Shown: piece after piece, positions 23,377-32,759 of the stretch | How positions within the stretch are numbered: position 1 is the stretch's first letter | Layout of the letters: each line of letters starts with the position of its first letter | From: Enterococcus asini ATCC 700915 | Lineage (GTDB): Bacteria > Bacillota > Bacilli > Lactobacillales > Enterococcaceae | NCBI RefSeq assembly: GCF_000407365.1 | Contig: NZ_ASVU01000001.1 | Span: forward strand, 372,001 to 436,000 | Reading direction: 5' to 3' | DNA: 64,000 bases | Notes under the pieces: model-generated | Told to the model about the DNA's origin: nothing | Databases searched by the model: none | The model's input: the letters and a program-made list of their open reading frames with translations, nothing else | Made by a program: the position numbers and the translations under genes

Positions 23377-25503
23377 CTACAATTCCACAATAAAACTAGC
23401 GAGTATCTCGCGGCTATTCTTCCCCAGGTGTAACTGGAACCTCCCGGAATCCGGGTAACGACGCAAGTCTTGATGGACATAAGCCAACTGATCACTGTGA
23501 ATGACAAAGCAAATTTCCCGGCTTTCTCCGGGAGCTAGGCTCACCAATTGCCAGTCCAATAGTTCTATTTTCGGCCGGATGACTTGGGCCACTTCATCGG
23601 TGAAGTACAACTGAATATTTTCTGAGCCGGTCTGAGTTCCTTGATTGGTGACTGTCAATCGCAGAGAAATGGGTGCATCTTTGGTTAATGGTTCTTGTGA
23701 CAGCGTGATGTCTTGGTATTCCCAAGTATTGTAGCTAAGACCGTAGCCAAAAGGATACAGGGCATCATTTTCCTCATCCAAATAATTGGAAAGATAGCGT
23801 TGCCCGTGATTTGCAGCGGTTTCCGGGCGCCCGGTGGACATTTCCCGATAACTATAAGGCAACTGTCCCTCATGGCGAGGAAAGCCCATGGCCAGTCGTC
23901 CACTAAAATCCCGGCGACCGCTTAACAAGGCAGCTAATGCCCCGCTAGTCTGAGAGCCTAAGAAGAAAGGTGCGATGATGCCTTGAAGGTGGTCCACCAC
24001 TTCCGTCAACACCAATGGACGGCCACTGAAAATCACACCGATACAATGCTGATTCAATTGACTGAGTTGCTGAATCAGATCAACTTCCTGAGGTTTTAAG
24101 CGCAAACTAGTCTTGCTGGCGGCTTCTCCCGCTTCATCCCCGGCTTCCCCTACGGCAATCACCACCTTGTCTGCTGCTAAAGCGGCCGTTTGAATTTCCG
24201 GCCATTTTTCCGCTAGATCACTGGCATCGGCTGCTAAAGGAATGCTAGTTAGTTGGGGAAATTCTGTTTGGAAAGCACTGGCTAAACTAGTTGTCTGAGC
24301 GGTATCTCCCACACAGGACCATGCCCCTAATAAATCCCCGGTGGCTACTTTCGTTCCCACCAAAAGGATCTTTTCATTTTTTTGGAGAGGCAGGACTTGT
24401 TCATTTTTCAGTAAGACCGCTGATTTAACCGCGGCTTCAAACGCTTGCTCCTGTAATTCTGCTGTCGCGACTAACTTGTCTAATCCTCGATACGGATTTT
24501 CAAAAAGACCTAATTCATTTTTTAAGGTCAATACTCTCCAGACCGCTTCATCCAGTTCGTGTTCCAAGTGTTGTTCTGTAACGATTGTCGCAAGTTCTCT
24601 TTGATAACAGCTGGTCATCATGTCCATGTCCACCGTTGCTTTAAAGGCCATCGTTGCGGCTTCTTTTTGATTTTCCGCCACACGATGGGCGATCAACTCC
24701 TGAATCGCCGCCCAATCGGAAATCAAGACCCCATCAAATGCCAAGTCTTCCCGCAAAACTTGCTGAATCAAGGACTGATTGCCACTGATGGGAACCCCGC
24801 GAACGCTGTTAAAAGCGGTCATCACTAACTTCGCTCCAGCCTCAAGGGCACTGCGAAAGCTTGGCAAGTAATCTTGGTACATAACCAAATCCGAGAAGTC
24901 CACGGTATTGTAATCCCGTCCGCCTTCTGCTGCTCCGTAACCGATAAAGTGTTTCACACAAGCGGCCAGACTGCTCTCGTCTTTAAGATTGTCTCCTTGG
25001 TAGCCTTTTACATAGGCCGCGGTCAAGCGCTGGGACAGTAAAGGATCCTCCCCATTACTCTCCAACACCCGACCCCAACGTGGATCTTTCACGTAGTCCG
25101 CCATGGGGGAAAACGTCACGTGAATGCCCTCTCCAGCGGCTTCTTTTGCAGAAACACGGGCAACAGCTTGCACCAGTTCTTCGTCAAAGGAAGAAGCTAA
25201 GGCTAAGGGAATCGGAAAAATTTCTCGATAGCCGTGAATCACATCTGCCATAAACAACAAAGGAATTTTGTGCCGACTTTGAGCCAAGTATTGAGCTTGA
25301 ATCTCTCGCACTTGACTAGCCTCCGTGGTTCCCAAGACCGAGCCGCTTTGATAGCGCTCCTGATTGCTCATGGTCCACTCTAGCATCGGCCCGGTAATCG
25401 CCCCAGAGGCATCGAAGAAATCCGGGGTGACTTGTACCAGTTGACCGACTTTTTCTTCCAAGGTCAAAGAGTCCAACACTTCCCGTAAGGCTTGTTCTTT
25501 CAT
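23377..25503 (-). CDS. GH3 beta-glucosidase / glycosidase
   Basis: The 708-residue protein has the GH3 N-terminal barrel with MADVIHGYREIFPIPLALASSFD, SPMADYVKDPRWGRVLESNGEDP, KHFIGYGAAEGGRDYN and the nucleophile motif GVLISDWAAIQEL. A GH3 C-terminal domain (about 370-590) and a fibronectin-III-like domain at the end follow. No signal peptide is seen, so a cytoplasmic enzyme that trims beta-glucosides or xylosides is inferred. ATG at 25503 follows GGAGGCGTGAC and sits directly after the GH1 stop codon, so the two are co-transcribed. Confidence 0.9.
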   Translation of the reverse strand: MKEQALREVLDSLTLEEKVGQLVQVTPDFFDASGAITGPMLEWTMSNQERYQSGSVLGTTEASQVREIQAQYLAQSRHKIPLLFMADVIHGYREIFPIPLALASSFDEELVQAVARVSAKEAAGEGIHVTFSPMADYVKDPRWGRVLESNGEDPLLSQRLTAAYVKGYQGDNLKDESSLAACVKHFIGYGAAEGGRDYNTVDFSDLVMYQDYLPSFRSALEAGAKLVMTAFNSVRGVPISGNQSLIQQVLREDLAFDGVLISDWAAIQELIAHRVAENQKEAATMAFKATVDMDMMTSCYQRELATIVTEQHLEHELDEAVWRVLTLKNELGLFENPYRGLDKLVATAELQEQAFEAAVKSAVLLKNEQVLPLQKNEKILLVGTKVATGDLLGAWSCVGDTAQTTSLASAFQTEFPQLTSIPLAADASDLAEKWPEIQTAALAADKVVIAVGEAGDEAGEAASKTSLRLKPQEVDLIQQLSQLNQHCIGVIFSGRPLVLTEVVDHLQGIIAPFFLGSQTSGALAALLSGRRDFSGRLAMGFPRHEGQLPYSYREMSTGRPETAANHGQRYLSNYLDEENDALYPFGYGLSYNTWEYQDITLSQEPLTKDAPISLRLTVTNQGTQTGSENIQLYFTDEVAQVIRPKIELLDWQLVSLAPGESREICFVIHSDQLAYVHQDLRRYPDSGRFQLHLGKNSREILASFIVEL

Positions 25504-25504
25504 G

Positions 25505-26962
<1,458 letters not shown>

Positions 26963-26970
26963 TTACCGTC

Positions 26971-26998
26971 ATTATATGTCAACGGTTACAATACTCAA
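26971..26998 (-). promoter_or_regulatory. Promoter with embedded cre site for the GH1-GH3 operon
   Basis: Minus strand: TTGAGT (26993-26998), 16-bp spacer, TATAAT (26971-26976). The spacer contains TGTAACCGTTGACA (26977-26990), an exact match to the CcpA consensus TGWNANCGNTNWCA, so catabolite repression of this operon is likely. Confidence 0.7.
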
Positions 26999-27040
26999 TG
27001 ATTCCCCCGGATTCTGGTAGTCTAAGTGCCAAATAGAAAA

Positions 27041-27079
27041 AAAGAGCAGTTTGGTACAAGATGTACCAAACCGCTCTTT
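27041..27079 (-). terminator. Intrinsic terminator after the RpiR regulator gene
   Basis: AAAGAGCAGTTTGGTAC pairs with GTACCAAACCGCTCTTT around AAGAT; T-rich on both sides. Confidence 0.75.
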
Positions 27080-27089
27080 CGACTGTTCT

Positions 27090-27815
27090 TTACACTAGTT
27101 TACGCAACCGTTCCGACAGTTGATCGATTAAAAAGATACAAGGAACTTGGCTGGTAAGATCCTCGTGTTGATTGACGCGCAAGACTTCCACATGGTAGTC
27201 CAACAAATAATCGGTCATCTTCGCCAATGTGGAATTAGGATCGGCGGTAATCGCCACCGTGGTAAAATCATCCTCCCGGCGAAAACCATTGGCCACCTCC
27301 ACGACCTCGGTGGTAGTCCCAGAAACAGACAACGTAATCAAGACATTGTCACTCGTATTTTTCAGCTTAGACTTAATGGGATAGGTGTAATCCGTCAACG
27401 CAAAACTATTGTAGCCAATGGTGGCAAAGCGCCGGGCCGCATACTCACAAATCGCCCCAGAAGCACCAATTCCGAAGAAAATAATATTCTCGCAATCCTG
27501 TATCCGTTCGGCAATCCGGTTTAGCTTGCTTTCAATATCCCGAGGGAACCGTTCCCTAGCTAAAATAGATAAGGCCTTATCAAAGTCCTCGGTTTCAATC
27601 GTCGTCACCGTAAACTGAGAACGAAATTCGATGTAGCTTTCAAAGCCTAACTTGCGAATCAAACGCATCACCGAAGACGCCGAAGTGTGAGATTCTTTGG
27701 CGATATCCCGCACCCGCATATAAGGAATCTTGTCTGAATTGCTACTCATAAAATGATAAATTGCCCGATCGGTTTCCGACAATGAATTAAAATCAATTTT
27801 TCCAAAAAAGCTCAT
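27090..27815 (-). CDS. RpiR/MurR-family regulator with SIS domain
   Basis: The 241-residue protein has an N-terminal RpiR helix-turn-helix (about 1-75, with RVRDIAKESHTSASSVMRLIRKLGF) and a C-terminal sugar-isomerase (SIS) domain (FFGIGASGAICEYAARRFATIGY, LITLSVSGTTTEVVEVANG). Such proteins sense phosphosugars. Its place just upstream of the GH1-GH3 operon suggests it controls beta-glucoside-6-phosphate use. The ATG at 27815 follows GGAGGGAAAACC; an upstream frame to 27854 has no ribosome site. Confidence 0.88.
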   Translation of the reverse strand: MSFFGKIDFNSLSETDRAIYHFMSSNSDKIPYMRVRDIAKESHTSASSVMRLIRKLGFESYIEFRSQFTVTTIETEDFDKALSILARERFPRDIESKLNRIAERIQDCENIIFFGIGASGAICEYAARRFATIGYNSFALTDYTYPIKSKLKNTSDNVLITLSVSGTTTEVVEVANGFRREDDFTTVAITADPNSTLAKMTDYLLDYHVEVLRVNQHEDLTSQVPCIFLIDQLSERLRKLV

Positions 27816-27892
27816 GGTTTTCCCTCCAGTATCCATTGGGTGCCGCACAAGCACTCTTTTCTATCCTAGCACAAATAAAGCGGTTTCTCACA

Positions 27893-27930
27893 ACAAAAAA
27901 CGAAAGCCCTAATTTGAGCTTTCGTTTTTA
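27893..27930 (-). terminator. Intrinsic terminator after ytpR
   Basis: AACGAAAGCCC and GAGCTTTCGTT, with A and T runs outside. Confidence 0.8.
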
Positions 27931-27935
27931 ATGAC

Positions 27936-28547
27936 TTATTTTCCTGGAGTAAAAGGCGTCCCGGTAACTGCCGTGTCTGGCAATTCCAAAATTCCTTTTT
28001 TACCGGTTTCGTTGGGCACGTGCAGTTCAGCCGCGGAACAGATCATCCCGAAACTTTCCACTCCTCGCAAGACCCCGGGCCAAATCAAAAGACCGTCTGG
28101 CATCATGGCACCAGGTTTCGCTACAACGACTTTCAGTCCTTGGCGAATATTAGCTGCCCCACAGACGATTTGCAAAGCTTCCCCATTGTCCACTTCCGTT
28201 TCCGTAATGGACAAGTGGTCACTGTCTGGATGCGGCACACAAGTCTTCACGTACCCCACCACAAACTTCGGTGCCTCTTCCAAAGGCAACTCTTCTTCAA
28301 AACCGGACAAGTGAAGCTGTTGATTCAAAATGGCAATCTGTTCTTTCGTGGGATAAACCTGACCTGTTTCTTCCAAGGTCAAAATATCGGAAAGCTGAAA
28401 GAAATTCCAGCCCACAATCGTGCCGTCACTGTTTTTGATTTGCGTAATATTGTACTTCCGTTCGTAGGTCACCGGTTGCCCCTTAAAATCAGCAGCAATC
28501 ACCAGCAATGTATCCCCTACATGCTCTGGATTATAAGCATAAATCAC
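27936..28547 (-). CDS. ytpR: YtpR-family tRNA-binding domain protein
   Basis: The 203-residue protein has an N-terminal DUF4479-type part and a C-terminal tRNA-binding (EMAP II/PheT-like OB) domain: VVGYVKTCVPHPDSDHLSITETEVD, LQIVCGAANIRQGLKVVVAKPGAMMPDG, GVESFGMICSAAEL. This is the usual YtpR layout; it is distinct from PheT. The exact role is unknown. GTG at 28547 follows AAGGAGGG. Together with the ytpP-like and pepA genes it resembles the B. subtilis ytoP-ytpP-ytpQ-ytpR group. Confidence 0.9.
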   Translation of the reverse strand: MIYAYNPEHVGDTLLVIAADFKGQPVTYERKYNITQIKNSDGTIVGWNFFQLSDILTLEETGQVYPTKEQIAILNQQLHLSGFEEELPLEEAPKFVVGYVKTCVPHPDSDHLSITETEVDNGEALQIVCGAANIRQGLKVVVAKPGAMMPDGLLIWPGVLRGVESFGMICSAAELHVPNETGKKGILELPDTAVTGTPFTPGK

Positions 28548-28650
28548 AAGAAACCCTCCTTGATGATAAAAATTTCACAACTTGTATCATAACAGAAAAG
28601 CTACGATTGTACAAAAAAACTTCCTGAAAAAAAAGGAGACATCCCCAGCA

Positions 28651-28734
28651 AAACAAAGACAGCCCCTACTTGTTACCAAAGTGTGGCAGCTCGCTAAAAG
28701 CCGCCCTCCTTTCGTAACATTTCGAGGCTGTCTG
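28651..28734 (-). terminator. Structured terminator after the universal stress protein gene
   Basis: Outer stem GACAGCC (28658-28664) with GGCTGTC (28726-28732). Inside it are GTTAC/GTAAC and GGCGGC/GCTGCC stems, and the minus strand continues into TTTGTTTT. Confidence 0.55.
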
Positions 28735-28754
28735 TATTCGGTCATTCAAGTCGT

Positions 28755-29207
28755 TTATTCTTTATTGTATGTGACGATTAAAACGTCACACAAAGCTTGA
28801 CGAATGACATAACTAGCGACACTACCGGTCATAAAGCGCTCCACGGCGTTTAGTCCGGATTGGCCAACCATAACCAAATCAATTTCATATTTGGCTGGAA
28901 GTTTGTGGGCCATAGCTTCTCGGGCTGAGCCGTACGCGATGATCCCTTCGATATTTGGAAAATCATGATCTTGCCCGTATTTTTTGCAAGCTTCAATCAT
29001 TTCCTTGGCACTAGCGGTTTCCTGATCGATGATATTTTGATTCAAGGAACTGTACCCCATCATAGTCGTAATCTGCTGGTCAATCACATTGGCCACATAC
29101 ACGGTCCCGTGATTCCGCCGCGCGACTTCCACCGCTTTTTCAAAGGCCAATTGGGCTTGTTCTGAGCCATCAATCCCTACTAAGATTCTCTTGTACTCTT
29201 GTTCCAT
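28755..29207 (-). CDS. Universal stress protein, UspA family
   Basis: The 150-residue protein has the Usp fold: YKRILVGIDGSEQAQLAFEKAVEVA at the start, and GxxG-type ATP site GQSGLNAVERFMTGSVASYVIRQALCDVLIVTY at the end (G-2x-G-9x-G(S/T)). That motif indicates an ATP-binding subfamily. Its role is stress survival; the exact function is unknown. It lies where ytpQ would be in the Bacillus order. Confidence 0.92.
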   Translation of the reverse strand: MEQEYKRILVGIDGSEQAQLAFEKAVEVARRNHGTVYVANVIDQQITTMMGYSSLNQNIIDQETASAKEMIEACKKYGQDHDFPNIEGIIAYGSAREAMAHKLPAKYEIDLVMVGQSGLNAVERFMTGSVASYVIRQALCDVLIVTYNKE

Positions 29208-29247
29208 CTAAACCACTCCTCTCGATTTGTACTCCCTGGGCTAGCTT

Positions 29248-29565
29248 TTATTGTGGCAAGCTCTTTAAGAAGTTTTCGATTTCTTCTTTGGTTTTACGAT
29301 CCTTGTTGACCAAGCGCCCAAGTTCTTTGCCATCATTTACCACGACAAAACTAGGAATACCAAAAATATTCCATTCCGCCGCCACGTCAATAAATTTGTC
29401 CCGATCTACTTCAATAAATTGATACTCGGGAAAATCCGCCGCAATCTCTGGCATAAAAGGTTTGATAAAGTGGCAATCGCCACACCAGCTTGCGGTAAAG
29501 AAAAATACATTGCGACCGGCTTTCACATAGCCTGCCAACTCTTCTAAACTTTCAGGAATAATCAT
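29248..29565 (-). CDS. Thioredoxin-family protein, YtpP-like
   Basis: The 105-residue protein has a thioredoxin fold with the redox motif WCGDC instead of WCGPC, cis-proline in FGIPSFVVV, and the [22 protein letters not shown] end. It is cytoplasmic and probably reduces protein disulfides or bacillithiol mixed disulfides, as suggested for YtpP-like proteins. ATG at 29565 is preferred for AGTAGG upstream. It lies between usp and pepA in the ytp-like cluster. Confidence 0.88.
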   Translation of the reverse strand: MIIPESLEELAGYVKAGRNVFFFTASWCGDCHFIKPFMPEIAADFPEYQFIEVDRDKFIDVAAEWNIFGIPSFVVVNDGKELGRLVNKDRKTKEEIENFLKSLPQ

Positions 29566-29669
29566 ACAAAGCCTACTTTCTCTTTTGCTACTTTTATTAT
29601 ACACCTTTTCGGACCCGTGCCAAAGAAAGCAAGACAGTCGGCAAAAACCAACTGTCTTGTACGTCGTCT

Positions 29670-30746
29670 TTAGCCTTTGACGATGGTTTCCACGGTGGAT
29701 TTGTCCAGGCCTTTTAAGGTTTGGATCAACATTTCCCGGGCTGCATCGAAGTCCGCAATGTTAAACATAGTTTGGTGGGTGTGGATATAACGGCCACAAA
29801 CACCAATGACAGTACTTGGGATGCCTTCCACAGAAGTATGTGCGGCACCCGCGTCGGTACCACCTTTAGAAACAAAGTATTGGTACGGAATGTTGTTGGT
29901 TTCTGCGGTATCTAACAAGTATTCCCGCAAGCGTGGCAACATGATCAAACCTGGATCGTAAATCCGCATTAAGGTACCTTCTCCTAGGTGACCAAATGTC
30001 CCAGTGGTAGTAGTCAAATCATCTGCGGCAGAACAGTCCACTGCAAAGAACAAGTCTGGAGCAAATTTCGTGGTGGAGACTTTTGAGCCTCGTAAGCCGA
30101 CTTCTTCTTGCACATTGGCGCCGGCGATTAAAGTATGGCCTAGTTTTTCATCTTTTAAAGCTTCCAATGCTTCTAGCATCACGGTACAGCCATAACGGTT
30201 GTCCCAAGATTTGGCGATGATGTTTTTACCATTGGCAGTTTTTACGGTTTCTACGCTTGGTACCAAAGTATCTCCTGGGCGTACGCCGAAACCTTCCGCT
30301 TCTTCTTTGGATTCAAAGCCTGCGTCAAACAAGATGCTGTCCACAGTCACATTGCCTTGACCACTGGTTCCTCGTAACAAGTGTGGTGGCACAGAAGAGG
30401 AGATACATGGGTAGTGCTTGCCACTGGCGGTGATTAATGTAAAGCGTTGTGCAGAAACCACGTATGGATTCCAGCCCCCTAAAGGAACGACTTTAAATAA
30501 ACCCCGAGGTGTGATTTCTGTCAGCATAAAGCCCACTTCGTCCATGTGGGCTGCTACCATGACTTTTGGTGCATCGGCATCTTCGTGATGGCGAATCCCA
30601 AAAATCCCCCCGAGACCGTCTTGTTGGATTTCATCCACTAAAGGCGTCATCGCCCCACGCAAATACTCCCGAATCGGGCCTTCAAAGCCTGAGGTCGCTT
30701 GCATTTCGGTTAATTCTTTGATTCGTGCAAATGTCTTTTCTTCCAT
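29670..30746 (-). CDS. pepA: Glutamyl aminopeptidase, M42 family
   Basis: The 358-residue protein has the M42 metal ligands in order: HMDEVGF (His, Asp), SWDNRYG (Asp), [10 protein letters not shown] (Glu, Glu), DCSAADD (Asp) and YIHTHQTM (His). M42 enzymes form dodecameric cytoplasmic peptidases that remove N-terminal Glu, Asp or neutral residues. ATG at 30746 follows AGGTGA, which lies in a hairpin. A short leader frame ends 5 bases upstream. Confidence 0.93.
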   Translation of the reverse strand: MEEKTFARIKELTEMQATSGFEGPIREYLRGAMTPLVDEIQQDGLGGIFGIRHHEDADAPKVMVAAHMDEVGFMLTEITPRGLFKVVPLGGWNPYVVSAQRFTLITASGKHYPCISSSVPPHLLRGTSGQGNVTVDSILFDAGFESKEEAEGFGVRPGDTLVPSVETVKTANGKNIIAKSWDNRYGCTVMLEALEALKDEKLGHTLIAGANVQEEVGLRGSKVSTTKFAPDLFFAVDCSAADDLTTTTGTFGHLGEGTLMRIYDPGLIMLPRLREYLLDTAETNNIPYQYFVSKGGTDAGAAHTSVEGIPSTVIGVCGRYIHTHQTMFNIADFDAAREMLIQTLKGLDKSTVETIVKG

Positions 30747-30751
30747 TGTCG

Positions 30752-30787
30752 TCACCTGAAAACAGGTGTCCCTCCTTTGTACTCCAT
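30752..30787 (-). CDS. Possible pepA leader peptide MEYKGGTPVFR
   Basis: An 11-residue frame begins at 30787 and stops 5 bases before the pepA ATG. Its last codons and stop form the second arm of the hairpin CACCTG-TTTT-CAGGTG (30753-30768), which contains the pepA ribosome site. It has no strong site of its own. The layout would suit translation-dependent control of pepA, but is only inferred. Confidence 0.3.
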   Translation of the reverse strand: MEYKGGTPVFR

Positions 30788-30894
30788 AAATTAGCGCGTC
30801 AAACTGACTCGCTTTAAAGGGAGGCATGCTCCCTGGTGAAGTTACAGCCAAAAGCATTCAAAGATAACAATGAATGGCTGCGTTTCTGTTGTCC

Positions 30895-30900
30895 ATTATA
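30895..30900 (-). promoter_or_regulatory. Probable -10 of pepA promoter
   Basis: TATAAT on the minus strand, about 150 bases before the pepA start. No good -35 is seen. The long leader that follows can fold (GCAGCCATTCA with TGAATG...GGCTG). Confidence 0.4.
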
Positions 30901-31003
30901 GCGCACTTGGGCTCCTTTGAGTATTTTTCTTATCGGCTTTTTCTTTAGTTATGGTAGAATAAAATTAATCATTCACGGAGATTCCTGAAAGAAGGAGATA
31001 CCA

Positions 31004-31351
31004 ATGGAAAATGACAATCAACTGAGTATTTTTAAAGGTGGCTTGGCACTGGGAGTCGGTGTAGGGCTTGTCAGCGGCGTCATGTCCACCTTATGGATCA
31101 AAAAACGCCAACGCTTAAATGCCGATGCCGTCCTAACACTGGTCAAAGAGGCGTTTCTTAAGGAAGGCCCAATTGAAGGTTCTTGGATTAATTTTGAGAA
31201 ACAACCACTGCGGAAATTCGCCGTGCATTCGGAAGGCTATACCGGGGGCATCACCCGCTTAGAAGACGGCAAAATCGTCTCCTATGAATTTTTAGCCGAT
31301 GCAAAAACCGGTACCGTCCTAGAAATTGAACGTAGAATTCCCGAAAACTAA
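31004..31351 (+). CDS. Small membrane-anchored PepSY-like protein (YtzB-like)
   Basis: The 115-residue protein has one N-terminal membrane helix (about 12-32, GGLALGVGVGLVSGVMSTLWI) and a small beta domain ending YEFLADAKTGTVLEIERR, which is the PepSY pattern. It diverges from pepA, as ytzB does from ytoP in Bacillus. Function unknown; PepSY domains are associated with protease inhibition. GAAGGAGATACC precedes the ATG. Confidence 0.75.
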   Translation: MENDNQLSIFKGGLALGVGVGLVSGVMSTLWIKKRQRLNADAVLTLVKEAFLKEGPIEGSWINFEKQPLRKFAVHSEGYTGGITRLEDGKIVSYEFLADAKTGTVLEIERRIPEN

Positions 31352-31363
31352 AGACTACCTTTT

Positions 31364-31412
31364 CTCCCTAACAAACTTGTCTAGTACCTGACAAGCTTGT
31401 TAGGGAGTTTTC
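31364..31412 (+). terminator. Intrinsic terminator after the PepSY-like gene
   Basis: CTCCCTAACAAACTTGTC pairs with GACAAGCTTGTTAGGGAG, then TTTTC. Confidence 0.8.
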
Positions 31413-31485
31413 AGTCTTAAGACGGATATGGCACCTTTTACTCTTTGTTATGCTTAATGCATCAAAAGTGAAAGGAAGAAAGAAA

Positions 31486-31854
31486 ATGAAAACTATCATC
31501 AAACTAGCCGCCGGAGTCTTACTGTTATTAGGAGGAGCTGCACTTTTTTCAAGCCATGCCCCTAGTGACGTTGCGCAAGTCATCGACCAGCTCAATCCCC
31601 TTTTGCCTACGAAAGACCTCTATGTCAAAACAACCACACCAGACTTTGTCAATGACTACGGCACTGCCGCCTACAAACAAATGGCAGCCGACCAAAATGG
31701 CGACACTCGGGAAATTCAATTTTCCGGTATGTCCGAATTAAAGACTGACCGTTACTTGAAACTCACAGCCAAAGGCGCTCACGTGGAGACCTATGAAGAA
31801 GTCCAAAAAGCAGAAGTCCCTAAAAAAGCTTTGGCCGCCATTGAAAAGGCATGA
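31486..31854 (+). CDS. yxeA: YxeA-family protein
   Basis: The 122-residue protein has an N-terminal signal or anchor helix (IIKLAAGVLLLLGGAALF) and the YxeA-type region DLYVKTTTPDF...YKQMAADQNGDTREIQFSG, then LKLTAKGAHVETYEEVQKAEVPKKAL. The family is secreted or membrane-bound and of unknown function. ATG at 31486 follows AAAGGAAGAAAG; an upstream frame to 31450 lacks a site. The terminator downstream is shared with the ABC ATPase gene. Confidence 0.8.
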   Translation: MKTIIKLAAGVLLLLGGAALFSSHAPSDVAQVIDQLNPLLPTKDLYVKTTTPDFVNDYGTAAYKQMAADQNGDTREIQFSGMSELKTDRYLKLTAKGAHVETYEEVQKAEVPKKALAAIEKA

Positions 31855-31855
31855 T

Positions 31856-31903
31856 AAAAAACCACTTTTCCCAACCCAATGTCAGGAAAAGTGGTTTCTT
31901 TTT
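31856..31903. terminator. Bidirectional terminator between yxeA and the ABC ATPase gene
   Basis: AACCACTTTTCC and GGAAAAGTGGTT with flanking A and T runs. Confidence 0.75.
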
Positions 31904-31915
31904 ATGTTTAGTTGA

Positions 31916-32617
31916 TTACCATTCCAAATCTTCAATGTCCAAAGGCTGAGGATTGACTTTCATACTCTTCACCTTGCCATCGTGAATCTCAATCAATCGA
32001 TCAGCAATCGGCGCAATCGCAGCATTGTGGGTAACGATCACCACCGTGGTACCGTCAAGCCGACTCTTGTCTTGCAGGATTTTCAAGACTTGTTTACCCG
32101 TACGATAATCCAAGGCCCCAGTCGGTTCATCGCATAAGAGTAATTTCGGATTCTTCGCTACCGCCCGGGCGATAGCCACCCGTTGCTGCTCCCCACCGGA
32201 AAGCTGAGCAGGAAAGTTGTCCATACGATTACCGAGGCCCACATCTTTTAAGACTTCTTCCGGATTCATGGCATTGGCCACGATTTCCGAGGCCAATTCG
32301 ACATTTTCCTTAGCGGTCAAGTTCGCTACTAAGTTGTAAAATTGAAAGACAAAGCCCACCTCATTGCGGCGATAGGTAGTTAATTGTTTAGCATTATAAT
32401 TGGCGATGTCATTGCCATCGATGATGATCTGGCCCTCATCACTCGTATCCATGCCACCTAAAATATTCAAAACCGTGGACTTCCCTGCACCGGAAGCGCC
32501 TAAAATCACCACTAATTCCCCTTTTTCAATGCCAAAAGTGATGCCATCATTGGCGGTAATCACCGTATCCCCAGTTTTGTAGCGTTTGTAACTCTCAATC
32601 ATCTCAATGTAAGCCAT
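31916..32617 (-). CDS. ABC transporter ATP-binding protein without adjacent permease
   Basis: The 233-residue ATPase has Walker [10 protein letters not shown]-loop FQFYNL, signature LSGGEQQR, Walker [13 protein letters not shown] and H-loop VTHN. It is the class that pairs with large FtsX/MacB-type permeases. Such a permease normally follows in the same operon, but here the next gene downstream is yxeA on the opposite strand. The ATPase may serve a distant permease or be a leftover. Confidence 0.85.
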   Translation of the reverse strand: MAYIEMIESYKRYKTGDTVITANDGITFGIEKGELVVILGASGAGKSTVLNILGGMDTSDEGQIIIDGNDIANYNAKQLTTYRRNEVGFVFQFYNLVANLTAKENVELASEIVANAMNPEEVLKDVGLGNRMDNFPAQLSGGEQQRVAIARAVAKNPKLLLCDEPTGALDYRTGKQVLKILQDKSRLDGTTVVIVTHNAAIAPIADRLIEIHDGKVKSMKVNPQPLDIEDLEW

Positions 32618-32714
32618 GGCTTTCCCTCCTAAAACAGCGCCTTCATTCTCTTTCCATCATACCCGAAGTAAGGAATTTTGGCGAACATTTCCGAGTCTTT
32701 CCTTACTGGTAACA

Positions 32715-32752
32715 AGAAAAAAGACCTCTGGATTTGCATCCAGAGGTCTTTT
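32715..32752 (-). terminator. Intrinsic terminator after pepV
   Basis: Perfect 13-bp stem AAGACCTCTGGAT/ATCCAGAGGTCTT with TTTTTTC on the minus strand. Confidence 0.85.
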
Positions 32753-32759
32753 AAGTTGC

